Below, in pieces: positions 48,681 to 57,230 of a stretch of DNA of 64,000 bases. Position 1 is the first letter of the stretch. Every line of letters begins with the position of its first letter. Below the pieces are notes generated by a model that saw nothing but the letters and a program-made list of their open reading frames with translations, searched no databases and was not told the origin of the DNA. A program made the position numbers and the translations under genes. Location of the stretch: the IMG/VR virus record IMGVR_UViG_3300019458_000027, positions 1 to 64,000 of that record; one strand, 5' to 3'. Origin of the DNA: a virus.

Positions 48681-51631
48681 ATTAGAAGCTCCGTATCCTT
48701 CTCGAAGATTAAAGATCGGGTTCTTGGTTTCTTGGTTATAAGTGCATTACCACGCCCCTGCAAATATAAATCACGACGCTCCTGGGCTGTCAATATCCGC
48801 TTCCAGAACCCTAACTCATCAATAAAGCCATCCCATCTGCTAGCGTTTCCTGAAGTATCGGCACCCACAGTAAGAGGTTCTGAGGTAAAGTCTGGGACAC
48901 CTATAGTCGCAACTGAATCTATAGCCCCGCCATCTATCTGAATGTTTACAGTGTTGGCAACGGAATCATGCCACCCAACTACATGAAGCCATTGTCCTAT
49001 CGGTGGAGACCCGAAAGAATTAGCAGGAACGGTTCCAACTATGGTGCCACTTCCTAGGCCAAAGATGGTAAATTCAAGTCGATCCAGAGAGCTATTATAC
49101 CGCATTCGATATTCTCGACTTCCAGTGGTTGGATCGGACTTAGCAACGATCGTCATAAATGTGGCCTTTGACTCGAAGTAAATCCAAGCGGAGAAGGTGA
49201 AATCTATATCCCCAACGGAAACAGAAGTATTACTGGCTAAGGACAGGTATTCACTGTTGTCAACTTCAAAGTCCGCTGCATTCTCCCTAACCCCTGCTAT
49301 TGTGGAGCCAACGGTGTTGTTATCAGTCAACTCTAGCGATCTAGAGTAAGAATTGGCGTTTCCTGAATTATATAAGTCCGAACGCTCTTTCGCTGTAAGG
49401 GTACGCTTCCAAATACCGATCTCCTCTATTCTACCGTCCCAATGCTTGTCGATAGTCCCCAGCACGTTTCTTGCTCCAATGATGAGAGAATTGCTGGTCC
49501 GCTGGGTGCCTTTTTCATGAGACGCCGACATTATCCCGTTATTGTTGACTTGAAAAAACAATCTGCCCTTAATCCCGTCGTACCAAGCTACTAGGAATAA
49601 CCAAGTACCTGTGGTTATCGTTACTCCAGCGTTGCCTTCTAGAGTAGTAAAATCTGCGCCATTCGATATGGTAAATTGCCAAATGTAGGTTGGCGTGTTT
49701 GGAGAGTTATTAGTGAGAGATATAGCATACTCTGAAGCCACGCTTCCGGCCTGAGCTTCGCCTTTATGAATCAGTTGGTGAACGTCTCCTGGAAGGGAAT
49801 CGATATAGACCCAACAGGCAATAGTAAAATCTACCCGCCCTGAAGCCAGACCAACATCATCATTATCTGGGAGGGATAAATATTCCGAGTTAGCTTTGGT
49901 AAATTGCCCAGCTTTTACTTTCTTCCCTGCAGCTTGAGTTACTGTATTGTTATCAGTAAGATGATGGCCGCCGTGATATGGGTTGCCGAGGCCATCATTA
50001 TAAAGGTCTTGACGTTCTTGGGCGGTAAGGACTTTCTTCCAAATTCCGACCTCATCGATTCGGCCATTATGACGGTTTTCTTGACCAGTGCTGGTGAACA
50101 CCGCACCCATCTCGAAGGGATGAGAACTATCGTAGCTTCCGCCATTCCAAGATGTGCTTGCTATCGTCCCGTTGTCAATCTGTATGTTGATGGTATCGGC
50201 TACAGAATCGTGCCAGGCAACGATAAAATACCACTGTCCTGTAACCTGAGTCCCATCGGCGTTTACGTTCGCAAAGGAGACATTGTTCCCAACATGAAGG
50301 ACGAACCTAGTTCCATTCCAGTGGATATAATACTCAAGGGTCTTGGTAACGTTCCCATCGCCTTTGCCTAAGATTGTATTCCCCCCTGTAAAGGAATCGA
50401 TAAATACCCAACAAGCGATGGAAAAGTCAATATCACCCATAGACAGGGCAGCGTTGTCGGTAATTGATAGGTACTCAGTGTTGGCTGCGACAAATTGCGC
50501 TGCTTTGCTTACCTTCCCGTCATTTCGGGTTACGGTATTATTATCAGTAAGATGGCTAGAACCCTTGGAATCTATCCTGGTTCCACTCGGCTCCCCCAAT
50601 TGCCAATACGCCACTAGACTTCGGGTGAGTGTTCCATCCGTGTCTTTTTCGAAATAGCTTACTTCGTCCTGTCTTGTGCCAGAAGCCTCATCGAGGGTGT
50701 AATAGGCCGAAAGTCCGTCTCTAAGACTTCCAACTGGAATCCTCCTACCTGGAAAGAATGTGTTACCTCTTCCCCTCTGGTAAAGCTCTCGACGTTCGGA
50801 AGACGACAGCACTTTCTTCCAAAAACCTAACTCATCAATCCTACCGTTCATGAACTCCTTTACCCCGCCACCCCCACTTTCGGTTACAGCCCCTACCAAA
50901 AATTGCGTACTGCTGGAAAAAGCCGCCCCAGTGGTGGAAACAATTACTGGACTTCCTCCATTCACACTAATGGCTATCTGATTGTTCACTGCGTCATGCC
51001 AAGCCACTACAAAATACCAGGTTGCTGTGGTAAGTGCCGTTGGCCATTGTGCGTCGGCACCAGTTCCAGTGTGACCCAGGACTATCTTGTTGTCATTAGC
51101 ATTTATCTGTAAGAGATACTCCTGATTGGGGGAACCAATTTCATACTTTGTTACTACGTTGAAAGAAGAACCAGCAATGGATGGAAGGGAATCTAGGTAA
51201 ATCCAGCAAGCGATGGTGTAGTCTATGTCGCCTGTCGTAAGATCACTGTTGCTGGCCCGGCTTAAGTATTCGCTGTTGGCTTTGGTAAATTGGGCGGCCG
51301 GTCCTATAATCCCCGAACTTTGCGTTACGGTGTTGTTATCAGTAAGATGACTTGATCCTTTAGAATCTCGACGGGTTCCTGAGGTCTCGTCCAATTTCCA
51401 ATAGGCCACCAATCTGTCGGCCAATGTAAGACTGGGGTCAACGTCGAATATACCAGGATCGCTACCCCCCATAATAGCCGTCCTGCCTTGATTACAGTCG
51501 GTGTCTTTCTCGAATACTCCTCCCCAAGCCCCAAAACGGGTTCCGTCAGTTTCTTCAAGACGGAAATACGCTTTCAGATTTGTTCTTAGGGAATCGTTGG
51601 TATCGTATTCAAAGACAGGGGACTTAGGCAT
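48674..51631 (-). CDS. Quadruple laminin-G-like lectin-domain protein (985 aa)
   Basis: Four units with FTIACWVYIDSLPG-type strands, a CWVF variant in unit two and LTDNNTVGSTIAG in the last. The N-terminus carries two degenerate SGTRxD half-units. It is the largest of the trio and first in transcription order. A head or tail surface lectin is likely from the fold and context. Confidence 0.8.
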   Translation of the reverse strand: MPKSPVFEYDTNDSLRTNLKAYFRLEETDGTRFGAWGGVFEKDTDCNQGRTAIMGGSDPGIFDVDPSLTLADRLVAYWKLDETSGTRRDSKGSSHLTDNNTVTQSSGIIGPAAQFTKANSEYLSRASNSDLTTGDIDYTIACWIYLDSLPSIAGSSFNVVTKYEIGSPNQEYLLQINANDNKIVLGHTGTGADAQWPTALTTATWYFVVAWHDAVNNQIAISVNGGSPVIVSTTGAAFSSSTQFLVGAVTESGGGGVKEFMNGRIDELGFWKKVLSSSERRELYQRGRGNTFFPGRRIPVGSLRDGLSAYYTLDEASGTRQDEVSYFEKDTDGTLTRSLVAYWQLGEPSGTRIDSKGSSHLTDNNTVTRNDGKVSKAAQFVAANTEYLSITDNAALSMGDIDFSIACWVFIDSFTGGNTILGKGDGNVTKTLEYYIHWNGTRFVLHVGNNVSFANVNADGTQVTGQWYFIVAWHDSVADTINIQIDNGTIASTSWNGGSYDSSHPFEMGAVFTSTGQENRHNGRIDEVGIWKKVLTAQERQDLYNDGLGNPYHGGHHLTDNNTVTQAAGKKVKAGQFTKANSEYLSLPDNDDVGLASGRVDFTIACWVYIDSLPGDVHQLIHKGEAQAGSVASEYAISLTNNSPNTPTYIWQFTISNGADFTTLEGNAGVTITTGTWLFLVAWYDGIKGRLFFQVNNNGIMSASHEKGTQRTSNSLIIGARNVLGTIDKHWDGRIEEIGIWKRTLTAKERSDLYNSGNANSYSRSLELTDNNTVGSTIAGVRENAADFEVDNSEYLSLASNTSVSVGDIDFTFSAWIYFESKATFMTIVAKSDPTTGSREYRMRYNSSLDRLEFTIFGLGSGTIVGTVPANSFGSPPIGQWLHVVGWHDSVANTVNIQIDGGAIDSVATIGVPDFTSEPLTVGADTSGNASRWDGFIDELGFWKRILTAQERRDLYLQGRGNALITKKPRTRSLIFEKDTELLIC

Positions 51632-51673
51632 AATCCTTTTCTTCTACCTTTCCGAAACCACCTACTAGTGAGA

Positions 51674-52093
51674 TTAGATTTCTTCTATGACTTCGGCCCA
51701 AGCAAAATCACGACTCTCAGGGCCAACTCCAACAGATCGGGAGTATTTCCTCACGACGTTCGGGGTAACGGAGGTGTCCGTTTCCTTAACTGTCGCAACG
51801 ATCACATATCCTTTTCCACTAGGCCCATTATAAGCGTGGACTTCCAAGCGTCCCTTGGCATTGGCCGGAACCGTAATTCCAGCATCGGTCCAGTCGGCGG
51901 TTTGATCGGTCGGACTGACTGTCGCATCGGTGGCAACGGTCGCCCCATCCTGTGGAATCGATGGCGTCCAAGCAATTCCCTGCCAGTATTTCCCATTGGC
52001 AGCCAAATAGTCGGCTTGCTTGGTGGTAAGTTGTGTTTGCAGATCGCTGATTTCTAAATCAACGGCATCTTTTAAAGCGGTTGAAAGTGGCAT
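51674..52093 (-). CDS. Structural protein upstream of the lectin genes (139 aa)
   Basis: AGGAGGAGGATTAGAAC before ATG. Begins with helix TALKDAVDLEISDLQTQLTT, then a beta domain with KGRLEVHAYNGPSGKGYVIV. Possibly an anchor or decoration linking the fibres; no family. Confidence 0.55.
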   Translation of the reverse strand: MPLSTALKDAVDLEISDLQTQLTTKQADYLAANGKYWQGIAWTPSIPQDGATVATDATVSPTDQTADWTDAGITVPANAKGRLEVHAYNGPSGKGYVIVATVKETDTSVTPNVVRKYSRSVGVGPESRDFAWAEVIEEI

Positions 52094-52111
52094 GTTCTAA
52101 TCCTCCTCCTG

Positions 52112-52894
52112 TTAATATCCTTTAACGAAAGCTACAACGTCCCATTTATCATCAGTAGAATCATAAATGGCGGTCATATAATCGATGGCACTTGGAGTGG
52201 TTGATAAAGTTACGTCAACAATATCAGTCCCCAAGCGAAACTTTGTATCAAGGGTGATTGTTCTCCCACCCGTAGAATCTTGTTTAAGAATCCAGGTAAC
52301 TTTCTGTCGATTTGACGGATTGGTCGGATTTCCCAGCGTTCTATTTCCCGCCAAAGTAACGGTAAATTGGTTCCCTAAAGCGGCGTTCGTAGCAATTGTG
52401 GCTGCATCGGTTAAAGCTGCCGTTCCTGATCTAAAGCTTTCACTAACGTCGAGCTTAGTAGATGGAGAAGAGGTTCCAATTCCAACCTTATCGGTGGAGG
52501 TTTCTAGTCTAACAACCGTACCATCGTCAGTCCACCCATTAGCACCGCCACCACCACCACCTGCTCCCGAATTTACCCACGTCCTTTTGTCCGTGATAGT
52601 AGTAATTGCTCCACCTGCAGTTACTACTGTGGCAATGGGGATTCTACCAGTAGTGAATCCTACGGTGTTGGAAGTAGCTACTCCCGCCGTGTCAATCTCT
52701 ACATAGTTAGTGGTAGCATTAGTAAGAGCAACAGTCTGCTCGTTTTTATCTGTAACCGTGTTATCGTTTCTAATTCGGCCCGCCCTGACTGTCAGATTTA
52801 GGCCCCCTCCATCTTCTGGAGAGAAATCACGGAGATCATCTATTAAGATGCTTTCGTCTCGTATTTGTCCTGATGGAACTGTAGTTCTAGGCAT
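52112..52894 (-). CDS. Fibre-like structural protein (260 aa)
   Basis: N-terminal QIRDESILIDDLRDFSPEDG, then DKVGIGTSSPSTKLDVSESF, a phrase typical of phage fibres (IGTxxPxxKLDV). A glycine linker (SGAGGGGGGANG) separates halves. The C-terminus is a beta domain with TWILKQDSTGGRTITL. Likely a short fibre near the lectin proteins. TAATG junction with the upstream zinc gene. Confidence 0.65.
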   Translation of the reverse strand: MPRTTVPSGQIRDESILIDDLRDFSPEDGGGLNLTVRAGRIRNDNTVTDKNEQTVALTNATTNYVEIDTAGVATSNTVGFTTGRIPIATVVTAGGAITTITDKRTWVNSGAGGGGGGANGWTDDGTVVRLETSTDKVGIGTSSPSTKLDVSESFRSGTAALTDAATIATNAALGNQFTVTLAGNRTLGNPTNPSNRQKVTWILKQDSTGGRTITLDTKFRLGTDIVDVTLSTTPSAIDYMTAIYDSTDDKWDVVAFVKGY

Positions 52895-53055
52895 TACTTC
52901 TTCTCCTTCCTACACTTGGGGCAAACGTAATTATCGGATATCTCAAAGTGTGAGCGTTCTTCCCTAGGAAGATTCTTGAGTAATCCTGCTGGATATTCGA
53001 CGATACACGCACACTTCACGCAGATTTGCTTTAGAAGTTTGTTATCTTTATCCAT
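52894..53055 (-). CDS. Zinc-ribbon protein (53 aa)
   Basis: ATG at 53055 (MDKDNKLLKQICVKCACIVE) lies two bases past the upstream stop; the longer frame overlaps it. CVKC and CPKC pairs with YPAGLLKNLP between are shared with the next gene upstream, so the two are paralogues. Confidence 0.65.
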   Translation of the reverse strand: MDKDNKLLKQICVKCACIVEYPAGLLKNLPREERSHFEISDNYVCPKCRKEKK

Positions 53056-53057
53056 CG

Positions 53058-53246
53058 TTAACAATTGCAATCCCCACTTTGGTATTCTGCTTTTTTGATT
53101 TTGAAACAATCTCTGCACATCAGTTTCTCAGGCGTTTCCACAATTTTTCTACCTGGGGGTAGTCCTTCTAATGCCCTCTTGGGGTAAATAATTGGCTCTC
53201 CGCAATGTGAGCATTTATAAACTAACCTGGGGTCTATGTCTGCCAT
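53058..53246 (-). CDS. Zinc-ribbon protein (62 aa)
   Basis: KCSHCGEPIIYPKRALEGLP and KLMCRDCFKIKKAEY mirror the neighbouring 52894-53055 protein (CxxC, YPxxxLxxLP, CxxC). Start after GAGGAG at the end of the structured untranslated region. Function unknown. Confidence 0.7.
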   Translation of the reverse strand: MADIDPRLVYKCSHCGEPIIYPKRALEGLPPGRKIVETPEKLMCRDCFKIKKAEYQSGDCNC

Positions 53247-53519
53247 TTTTACTCCTCAATAGGTGATGGGTTAACGTACCCATCGAACGATCATAAGTCG
53301 CTTGACTTTATGACTGGTTGAAATTTTGCCTTTCTAGCCACTCGAAATTCGAGATGACTAGATCGGACTTTAATATTTTATGAGTGCAAGTGCCTCCTGT
53401 TCCCAAGAGGCACCGTCGAAATGTCTTAAGAATCATCCCTTTCGGGATTATCCCTTCACCAGGTTTTCACTGGCTGATTTCGAATCTACTTGTATTCGAC
53501 ACCCTACGGTGTCCTCCTA
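53247..53519 (-). ncRNA. Candidate structured RNA, eight hairpins in 273 bases
   Basis: The region between two genes holds stems at 53265-53284 (GATGGGT/ACCCATC), 53291-53313, 53334-53361 (CTAG...CTAG with inner CTCGA/TCGAG), 53390-53413 (GTGCCTC/GAGGCAC), 53435-53448, 53459-53473, 53480-53499 and 53498-53513 (GACACC/GGTGTC). No frame of useful length is open here. It could be a leader RNA, a processing or packaging element or a non-coding RNA; I recognise no known class. Confidence 0.45.
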
Positions 53520-53744
53520 TTAAACTGAGGTGATGGTTTTGACGCCAACGTTGTCCTTGTGCTTCAAGACATTAGCCGTGGTGTCATACCAGAGATCTCC
53601 CTCAACAGCATCGGTCGGGTTGCCGTCAACACCACGAAGGTGGACAGCGAGACAATCAACAACGTCTCCCCTCATCGTGCCTACCCACTCTCTCCTCGGA
53701 GATTCCAGAGAATCGTGGTCCCTAACTGAAGTCGGTACTGCCAT
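53520..53744 (-). CDS. Small structural-like protein (74 aa)
   Basis: The C-terminal half GDLWYDTTANVLKHKDNVGV is a phrase common in phage fibre or decoration proteins. The N-terminus is charged (RDHDSLESPRREWVGTMRG). Probably a small virion surface protein; precise role unknown. Confidence 0.55.
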   Translation of the reverse strand: MAVPTSVRDHDSLESPRREWVGTMRGDVVDCLAVHLRGVDGNPTDAVEGDLWYDTTANVLKHKDNVGVKTITSV

Positions 53745-53760
53745 TTAAATCACCATCCTT

Positions 53761-54036
53761 TCATAAAGAATTTGGTACATGATTAATCCCAGGTACATTA
53801 ATCAAAACAAGAGTTCCTGCATCCACACCTAAAGTATAATTCGTAAGGTGCTTGCTGGTTTCTTCGTCCATCACTATCTGCACGTCTCCTACCGTGGGGT
53901 GAACGACGATATCGCCTGGGTTGATTACTTTATCGAATCCAGCCGAAATAATTCCATCCCTGTAACGCAAACGGTAGAACGTACTTGGACTTTCTTTGTT
54001 AAGTCTCTTTACTGCCACTTCCGTAAGTTCTAACAT
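53761..54036 (-). CDS. Hypothetical beta-rich protein (91 aa)
   Basis: ATG in a TAATG junction with the CTG-start gene. The sequence contains YRLRYRDGIISAGFDKVINP and VDAGTLVLINVPGINHVPNS with no membrane span. Possibly a small decoration or adaptor; no family. Confidence 0.55.
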   Translation of the reverse strand: MLELTEVAVKRLNKESPSTFYRLRYRDGIISAGFDKVINPGDIVVHPTVGDVQIVMDEETSKHLTNYTLGVDAGTLVLINVPGINHVPNSL

Positions 54037-54203
54037 TATCCTATTTTCCTCACTCTAACACCATTGTTTTCGAAATTAACCACTTCAAAGGTTCCAATCT
54101 TTATAGTGAACTGATCTCCTACTCTTGGTTTCCTTCCCAGGTAGTTCTCAACTATCCGCTCAGGGACTATCTGCGTCGAGTATTCCTTCCCAAAAGAAAT
54201 CAG
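54036..54203 (-). CDS. Small SH3-like protein (55 aa), probable CTG start
   Basis: AGGAGGG (54213-54207) followed by TAA and CTG at 54203 opens LISFGKEYSTQIVPERIVEN and YLGRKPRVGDQFTIKIGTFE up to a TAATG junction. No ATG, GTG or TTG is available near the ribosome-binding site. Either CTG is used, or the start is supplied by RNA splicing of the upstream segment. The sequence looks like a compact beta-barrel domain. Confidence 0.5.
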   Translation of the reverse strand: MISFGKEYSTQIVPERIVENYLGRKPRVGDQFTIKIGTFEVVNFENNGVRVRKIG

Positions 54204-54430
54204 TTACCCTCCTAATAAACGACAGCAGGTAACGACGATCCGCCAGTACGTGGCAATTTTAATTCGTACACTCACGCCGTAAGGCTCCCGCTGTCAATTG
54301 GTTCGGGTGCTATAGTCTCTGACAGGCTGCATTAACCTAAGGCGATCTATTATCCATAGCTTCTACGCCCCATTACCAAACCAACCTGCTTCTTAAAACA
54401 CCTAATTATTAGTCCGTCCCCGACGATCTC
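54204..54430 (-). ncRNA. Structured leader, group I intron core-like
   Basis: Pairings in group I order on the minus strand: GGTTTGG/CCGAACC (54376-54382 with 54300-54306), GGCG/CGCC (54366-54369 with 54341-54344), CTAT/ATAG, AGGTT/AGCCT, and TCAGAGACTAT (54322-54312) complementary to ATAGTCCCTGA (54170-54160) with one mismatch. A further stem GACAGC/GCTGTC (54221-54226 with 54290-54295) encloses two small hairpins. The last strand lies within the coding frame 54036-54203, so a functional intron is not proven. Confidence 0.4.
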
Positions 54431-55597
54431 TTACTTCTTTTTGTTCTTTTTCTCCCCACCAGCTTGCTCAACAATATGCTGAGCTAGAGCATGCGGATCT
54501 TCCACCCCTGGTTGATCTACAACTCTCTCGTATGCCTCGGTGTGAGTTATTTCGCCCTTAGCAAGTTTACCAATTCTAGCCACTCGTTCTGCTAAGGAAA
54601 TTACTTGCTCCGCTAATTCCATCGCTTGTGGAACAACATCGGCCCCTTCTTCCTCGGCATGTTCAGCACCCTCACGCCTGGCCTGATTCTCAAGGTAGGC
54701 AGCAGGTTCCTCTTCTTCATCCATCGAAGGTGCATCGCCTTCATCGATCGGTTCCCCGTTTTCGTCTACCTTCGGGGCCTCATCCGCTTTCTCTTCTCCA
54801 GGAACGACTTCCTCCTCACCCGCTTCTTCCTCCATACCCTCTTCTCCTGGTACTTCCTCCTCTTCCTCTTCCGTACCAACGTCATCCTTCGGAGGGAATC
54901 TAAAAGCACCAGCTTTCTTAACGGGGGGAGTGATTTCGTCCTCTTCCTCCTTGTAATTCTTGTCTACGAGCTTTCCCTTATAGACTTTCTTGACCGAATC
55001 GGGGGTTTCGAATGTCTGGGTCATGGTAGATTTCCAGAGAACGGTCAATCCGCCCTTTGAGGAGACACCAGCAACGACACCAACCTCTTTGCCCATCCTG
55101 GTCTCTCGAACGACAAGGTTCCCAACTTCGAACTTAATAACACCCGCTTTCTCACGGGTATACATCTCTCGGCGATCCGCCTCATTCTGCAGATCGTTCT
55201 TATCCTCGTCGGCGTCCTTATCAGAAGCTTTCGGCTTCCCTTTGGCGTCATCGTCTCCAATCTTGCCAGCTTGATCGGAATGTTTGTCGCTCTTGGTCGG
55301 GTCCTCCGCTTTCGGTGAGGTCTTAGCTTGTTCAAGCCCTCCCGCAGCTTCTGCCAGCCTATTGACGTGGGTCTCACTGGGAACCTGCCCAACAAAGGAA
55401 GCTGCTTTCTTCAACTCTTTGACTTGCTCTCCTGTAAGAGTATACCAATTCCTCTTCTGCATGGTGCTCTTAGCGGCGAGTAGCTTGTCGAAAGTCTCCG
55501 AGGCGAACTTATCTTCCTCTGGTGTTAATGGAATACAAGCCGATCTCTTTTCGAGAACAGACTTGAGCAATTCTTTTTCTTTCGGCGTTAAAGCCAT
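54431..55597 (-). CDS. Acidic low-complexity protein with SH3-like insert (388 aa)
   Basis: Residues 1-80 are helical. The middle has EVGNLVVRETRMGKEVGVVA then GLTVLWKSTMTQTFETP, a KOW/SH3-like barrel. The C-terminal half is very acidic (EEEEEEVPGEEGMEEEAGEE) with a final basic KKNKKK. It could be an internal virion or scaffold-type protein. Strong AGGAGG start. No family. Confidence 0.6.
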   Translation of the reverse strand: MALTPKEKELLKSVLEKRSACIPLTPEEDKFASETFDKLLAAKSTMQKRNWYTLTGEQVKELKKAASFVGQVPSETHVNRLAEAAGGLEQAKTSPKAEDPTKSDKHSDQAGKIGDDDAKGKPKASDKDADEDKNDLQNEADRREMYTREKAGVIKFEVGNLVVRETRMGKEVGVVAGVSSKGGLTVLWKSTMTQTFETPDSVKKVYKGKLVDKNYKEEEDEITPPVKKAGAFRFPPKDDVGTEEEEEEVPGEEGMEEEAGEEEVVPGEEKADEAPKVDENGEPIDEGDAPSMDEEEEPAAYLENQARREGAEHAEEEGADVVPQAMELAEQVISLAERVARIGKLAKGEITHTEAYERVVDQPGVEDPHALAQHIVEQAGGEKKNKKK

Positions 55598-55611
55598 CTT
55601 TCCTCCTTTTC

Positions 55612-56157
55612 CTAATATCCTCTTCGAAGAAGGTCTCGGCGTGTAATTACGTCAAGATCACTTTCTTCGTGTTCGTTTAAGTCCGTCTCCCTCTCGGCAA
55701 AAACTCTCCTAGCAAACTTTCTCAGAGTTCGAGGACTGTACTTGGCTAACAAGTACCTGATTAAAGTCTCCTCATCCACGTGGACGGGGAAATTTCCGCA
55801 CATATTCGCTGTGTACATTCGGCTGAGCTTTTCGTGATCGGGAACAATACACAGACGTTCATAGGTTACTGGATTATGGCCACATTCAACTGCATAAGGC
55901 CTCATCCACGTGTAATCGGAGGGATACCTTTTTCTAGCCGTGTTATACTTACGATAGTCGGCTCGGCTTCTAAAAACGTGAACCTCGGTTCTCTCCTTCG
56001 CCACCTCGTAAACCTGCTTGCCGTGGTACACTACAATAACCCTCTTTCGAAGGTATTTACTGTACTGCTTTTTGCCTAGAAGCCGTCTTAGGAGCTTCCT
56101 GGCCCTTCGTCCCGCCCGTTCCGACATGATCTGCTCATCGTCCATATAAGGAGCCAT
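55612..56157 (-). CDS. Basic hypothetical protein (181 aa)
   Basis: Rich in arginine, lysine and tyrosine, starting MAPYMDDEQIMSERAGRRAR; contains VIVVYHGKQVYEVAKERTEV and TLRKFARRVFAERETDLNEH. Two to three cysteines (VECGHN and a later ANMCGNF) could bind metal but do not form a standard motif. Possibly nucleic-acid-binding. Confidence 0.55.
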   Translation of the reverse strand: MAPYMDDEQIMSERAGRRARKLLRRLLGKKQYSKYLRKRVIVVYHGKQVYEVAKERTEVHVFRSRADYRKYNTARKRYPSDYTWMRPYAVECGHNPVTYERLCIVPDHEKLSRMYTANMCGNFPVHVDEETLIRYLLAKYSPRTLRKFARRVFAERETDLNEHEESDLDVITRRDLLRRGY

Positions 56158-56178
56158 CACACGCCACCCTTTAAGAGA

Positions 56179-56391
56179 TTAACCCCCAACCATTGGCATT
56201 AGGAGAAACGTCTCTCGCTCGTTGATATCGAACGACTTGGAGACTTTCCCATCTTCGGTAATTCCTGTGTATCCCTGGCGAACACGGTTGCGAAACTCTT
56301 CTCTAGCTTTCGCAACGGAAGTCTCGTCTTTCACGTTAAACTCCAAAGTCGTGTCCCCAAAACGAGGATCAATAATAGTCAGTTTGTTCAC
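56179..56391 (-). CDS. Hypothetical protein (70 aa, GTG start)
   Basis: GTG at 56391 follows AAAGGGG; in-frame alternatives are nearby. VNKLTIIDPRFGDTTLEFNV and SVAKAREEFRNRVRQGYTGI look like a small ubiquitin-like alpha/beta fold, ending in glycines (MPMVGG), as ThiS/MoaD-like proteins do. That resemblance is suggestive only. Confidence 0.5.
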   Translation of the reverse strand: MNKLTIIDPRFGDTTLEFNVKDETSVAKAREEFRNRVRQGYTGITEDGKVSKSFDINERETFLLMPMVGG

Positions 56392-56472
56392 TTGTTTCAC
56401 CCCTTTAAAGGTAAATGATAAACAGAGCATGAGGTAAACTCAAGCTCTATGTGGCCACCCCATAAAACAAAA

Positions 56473-57120
56473 TTATTCCGCTACCTCGGCCTTCATCTTA
56501 GCTTGGGCTTCTTTAATCAACTTCAAAGCTAACTCCTTGGCTTCCCCCTTGCACACTTCTAGAGCGTTAGCTGCCTCGGAATCGCCAGAATTATAAAGCA
56601 TTCGAACATGATCGTCCATGCTCTTAGCAAGCCGAATCAGTTGCTCAGCGTAGTCAATGTAAACCTCTTCTGGTGTCTGCATGAGAGGAGTAGCAGGATA
56701 GGCCTGCGTCGAATCCATCTCCATGCCATTCTTTCTAATGTCGATTATTTTCTGAGTGAGATCAGCTAGTTTCTTAGCTTCCTCATCTATGCCCTCTTCT
56801 TCTACGTGGCCGGCGATGGCTTCTCCAGTGGATTCTCCTGGTTCCTTACCAACGGGCTTACCGCCGATAGTAACCTCGGTTTCCTCTTCACCCTCTTTAA
56901 CTTTTACAACCACTCTCTTCTCCAGTCGGTCGAGGCGGGAGACTACTTTCTTAGTTTGGTCCGCTTCTTTCTCCACGGAACTCCCTTTTTCGATCTTGAG
57001 ACCCTTACCGACGGCGGTCTTGATGGCTTCGGCTTCCTGGCGAGAGACTAATCTCTTAAAGCCGATCTTGGTCGCAAGGGATTTATCAATCTCTTTGTTT
57101 TCAACTATATTTCTGTTCAT
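56473..57120 (-). CDS. Coiled-coil/acidic protein (215 aa)
   Basis: ATG at 57120 lies in a TAATG junction after GGAAGGGGGCG. SRQEAEAIKTAVGKGLKIEK, a helical VVSRLDRLEKRVVVKVKEGE and a C-terminal long helix EAKELALKLIKEAQAKMKAE. Likely internal or scaffold-like; no family. Confidence 0.55.
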   Translation of the reverse strand: MNRNIVENKEIDKSLATKIGFKRLVSRQEAEAIKTAVGKGLKIEKGSSVEKEADQTKKVVSRLDRLEKRVVVKVKEGEEETEVTIGGKPVGKEPGESTGEAIAGHVEEEGIDEEAKKLADLTQKIIDIRKNGMEMDSTQAYPATPLMQTPEEVYIDYAEQLIRLAKSMDDHVRMLYNSGDSEAANALEVCKGEAKELALKLIKEAQAKMKAEVAE

Positions 57121-57230
57121 TACGCCCCCTTCCAGAGCTTTACTACAAGCTTCACAAACCAATATACAAAAACGATCAAGACCAGTCGGGTCACGATCAT
57201 TTCATACATTGGAAGGCAACAGGGATTCAT
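57120..57230 (-). CDS. Micro-membrane protein (36 aa)
   Basis: ATG at 57230, immediately past the upstream stop, gives MNPCCLPMYEMIVTRLVLIV and FVYWFVKLVVKLWKGA, one span with a basic end and two adjacent cysteines. TAATG junction to the next gene. Confidence 0.55.
   Translation of the reverse strand: MNPCCLPMYEMIVTRLVLIVFVYWFVKLVVKLWKGA

Noticed and set aside
45108-51631. CRISPR-like or satellite DNA repeats
   Set aside because: The repeats are long, coding and diverged with conserved protein motifs, so they are duplicated domains rather than arrays.
53247-53519. The structured region as a transposon-type guide RNA
   Set aside because: A hairpin followed by TTTCAACC resembled the 3' end of TnpB-type guide RNAs, but there is no tnpB, iscB or insertion-sequence end nearby and I cannot support the assignment.
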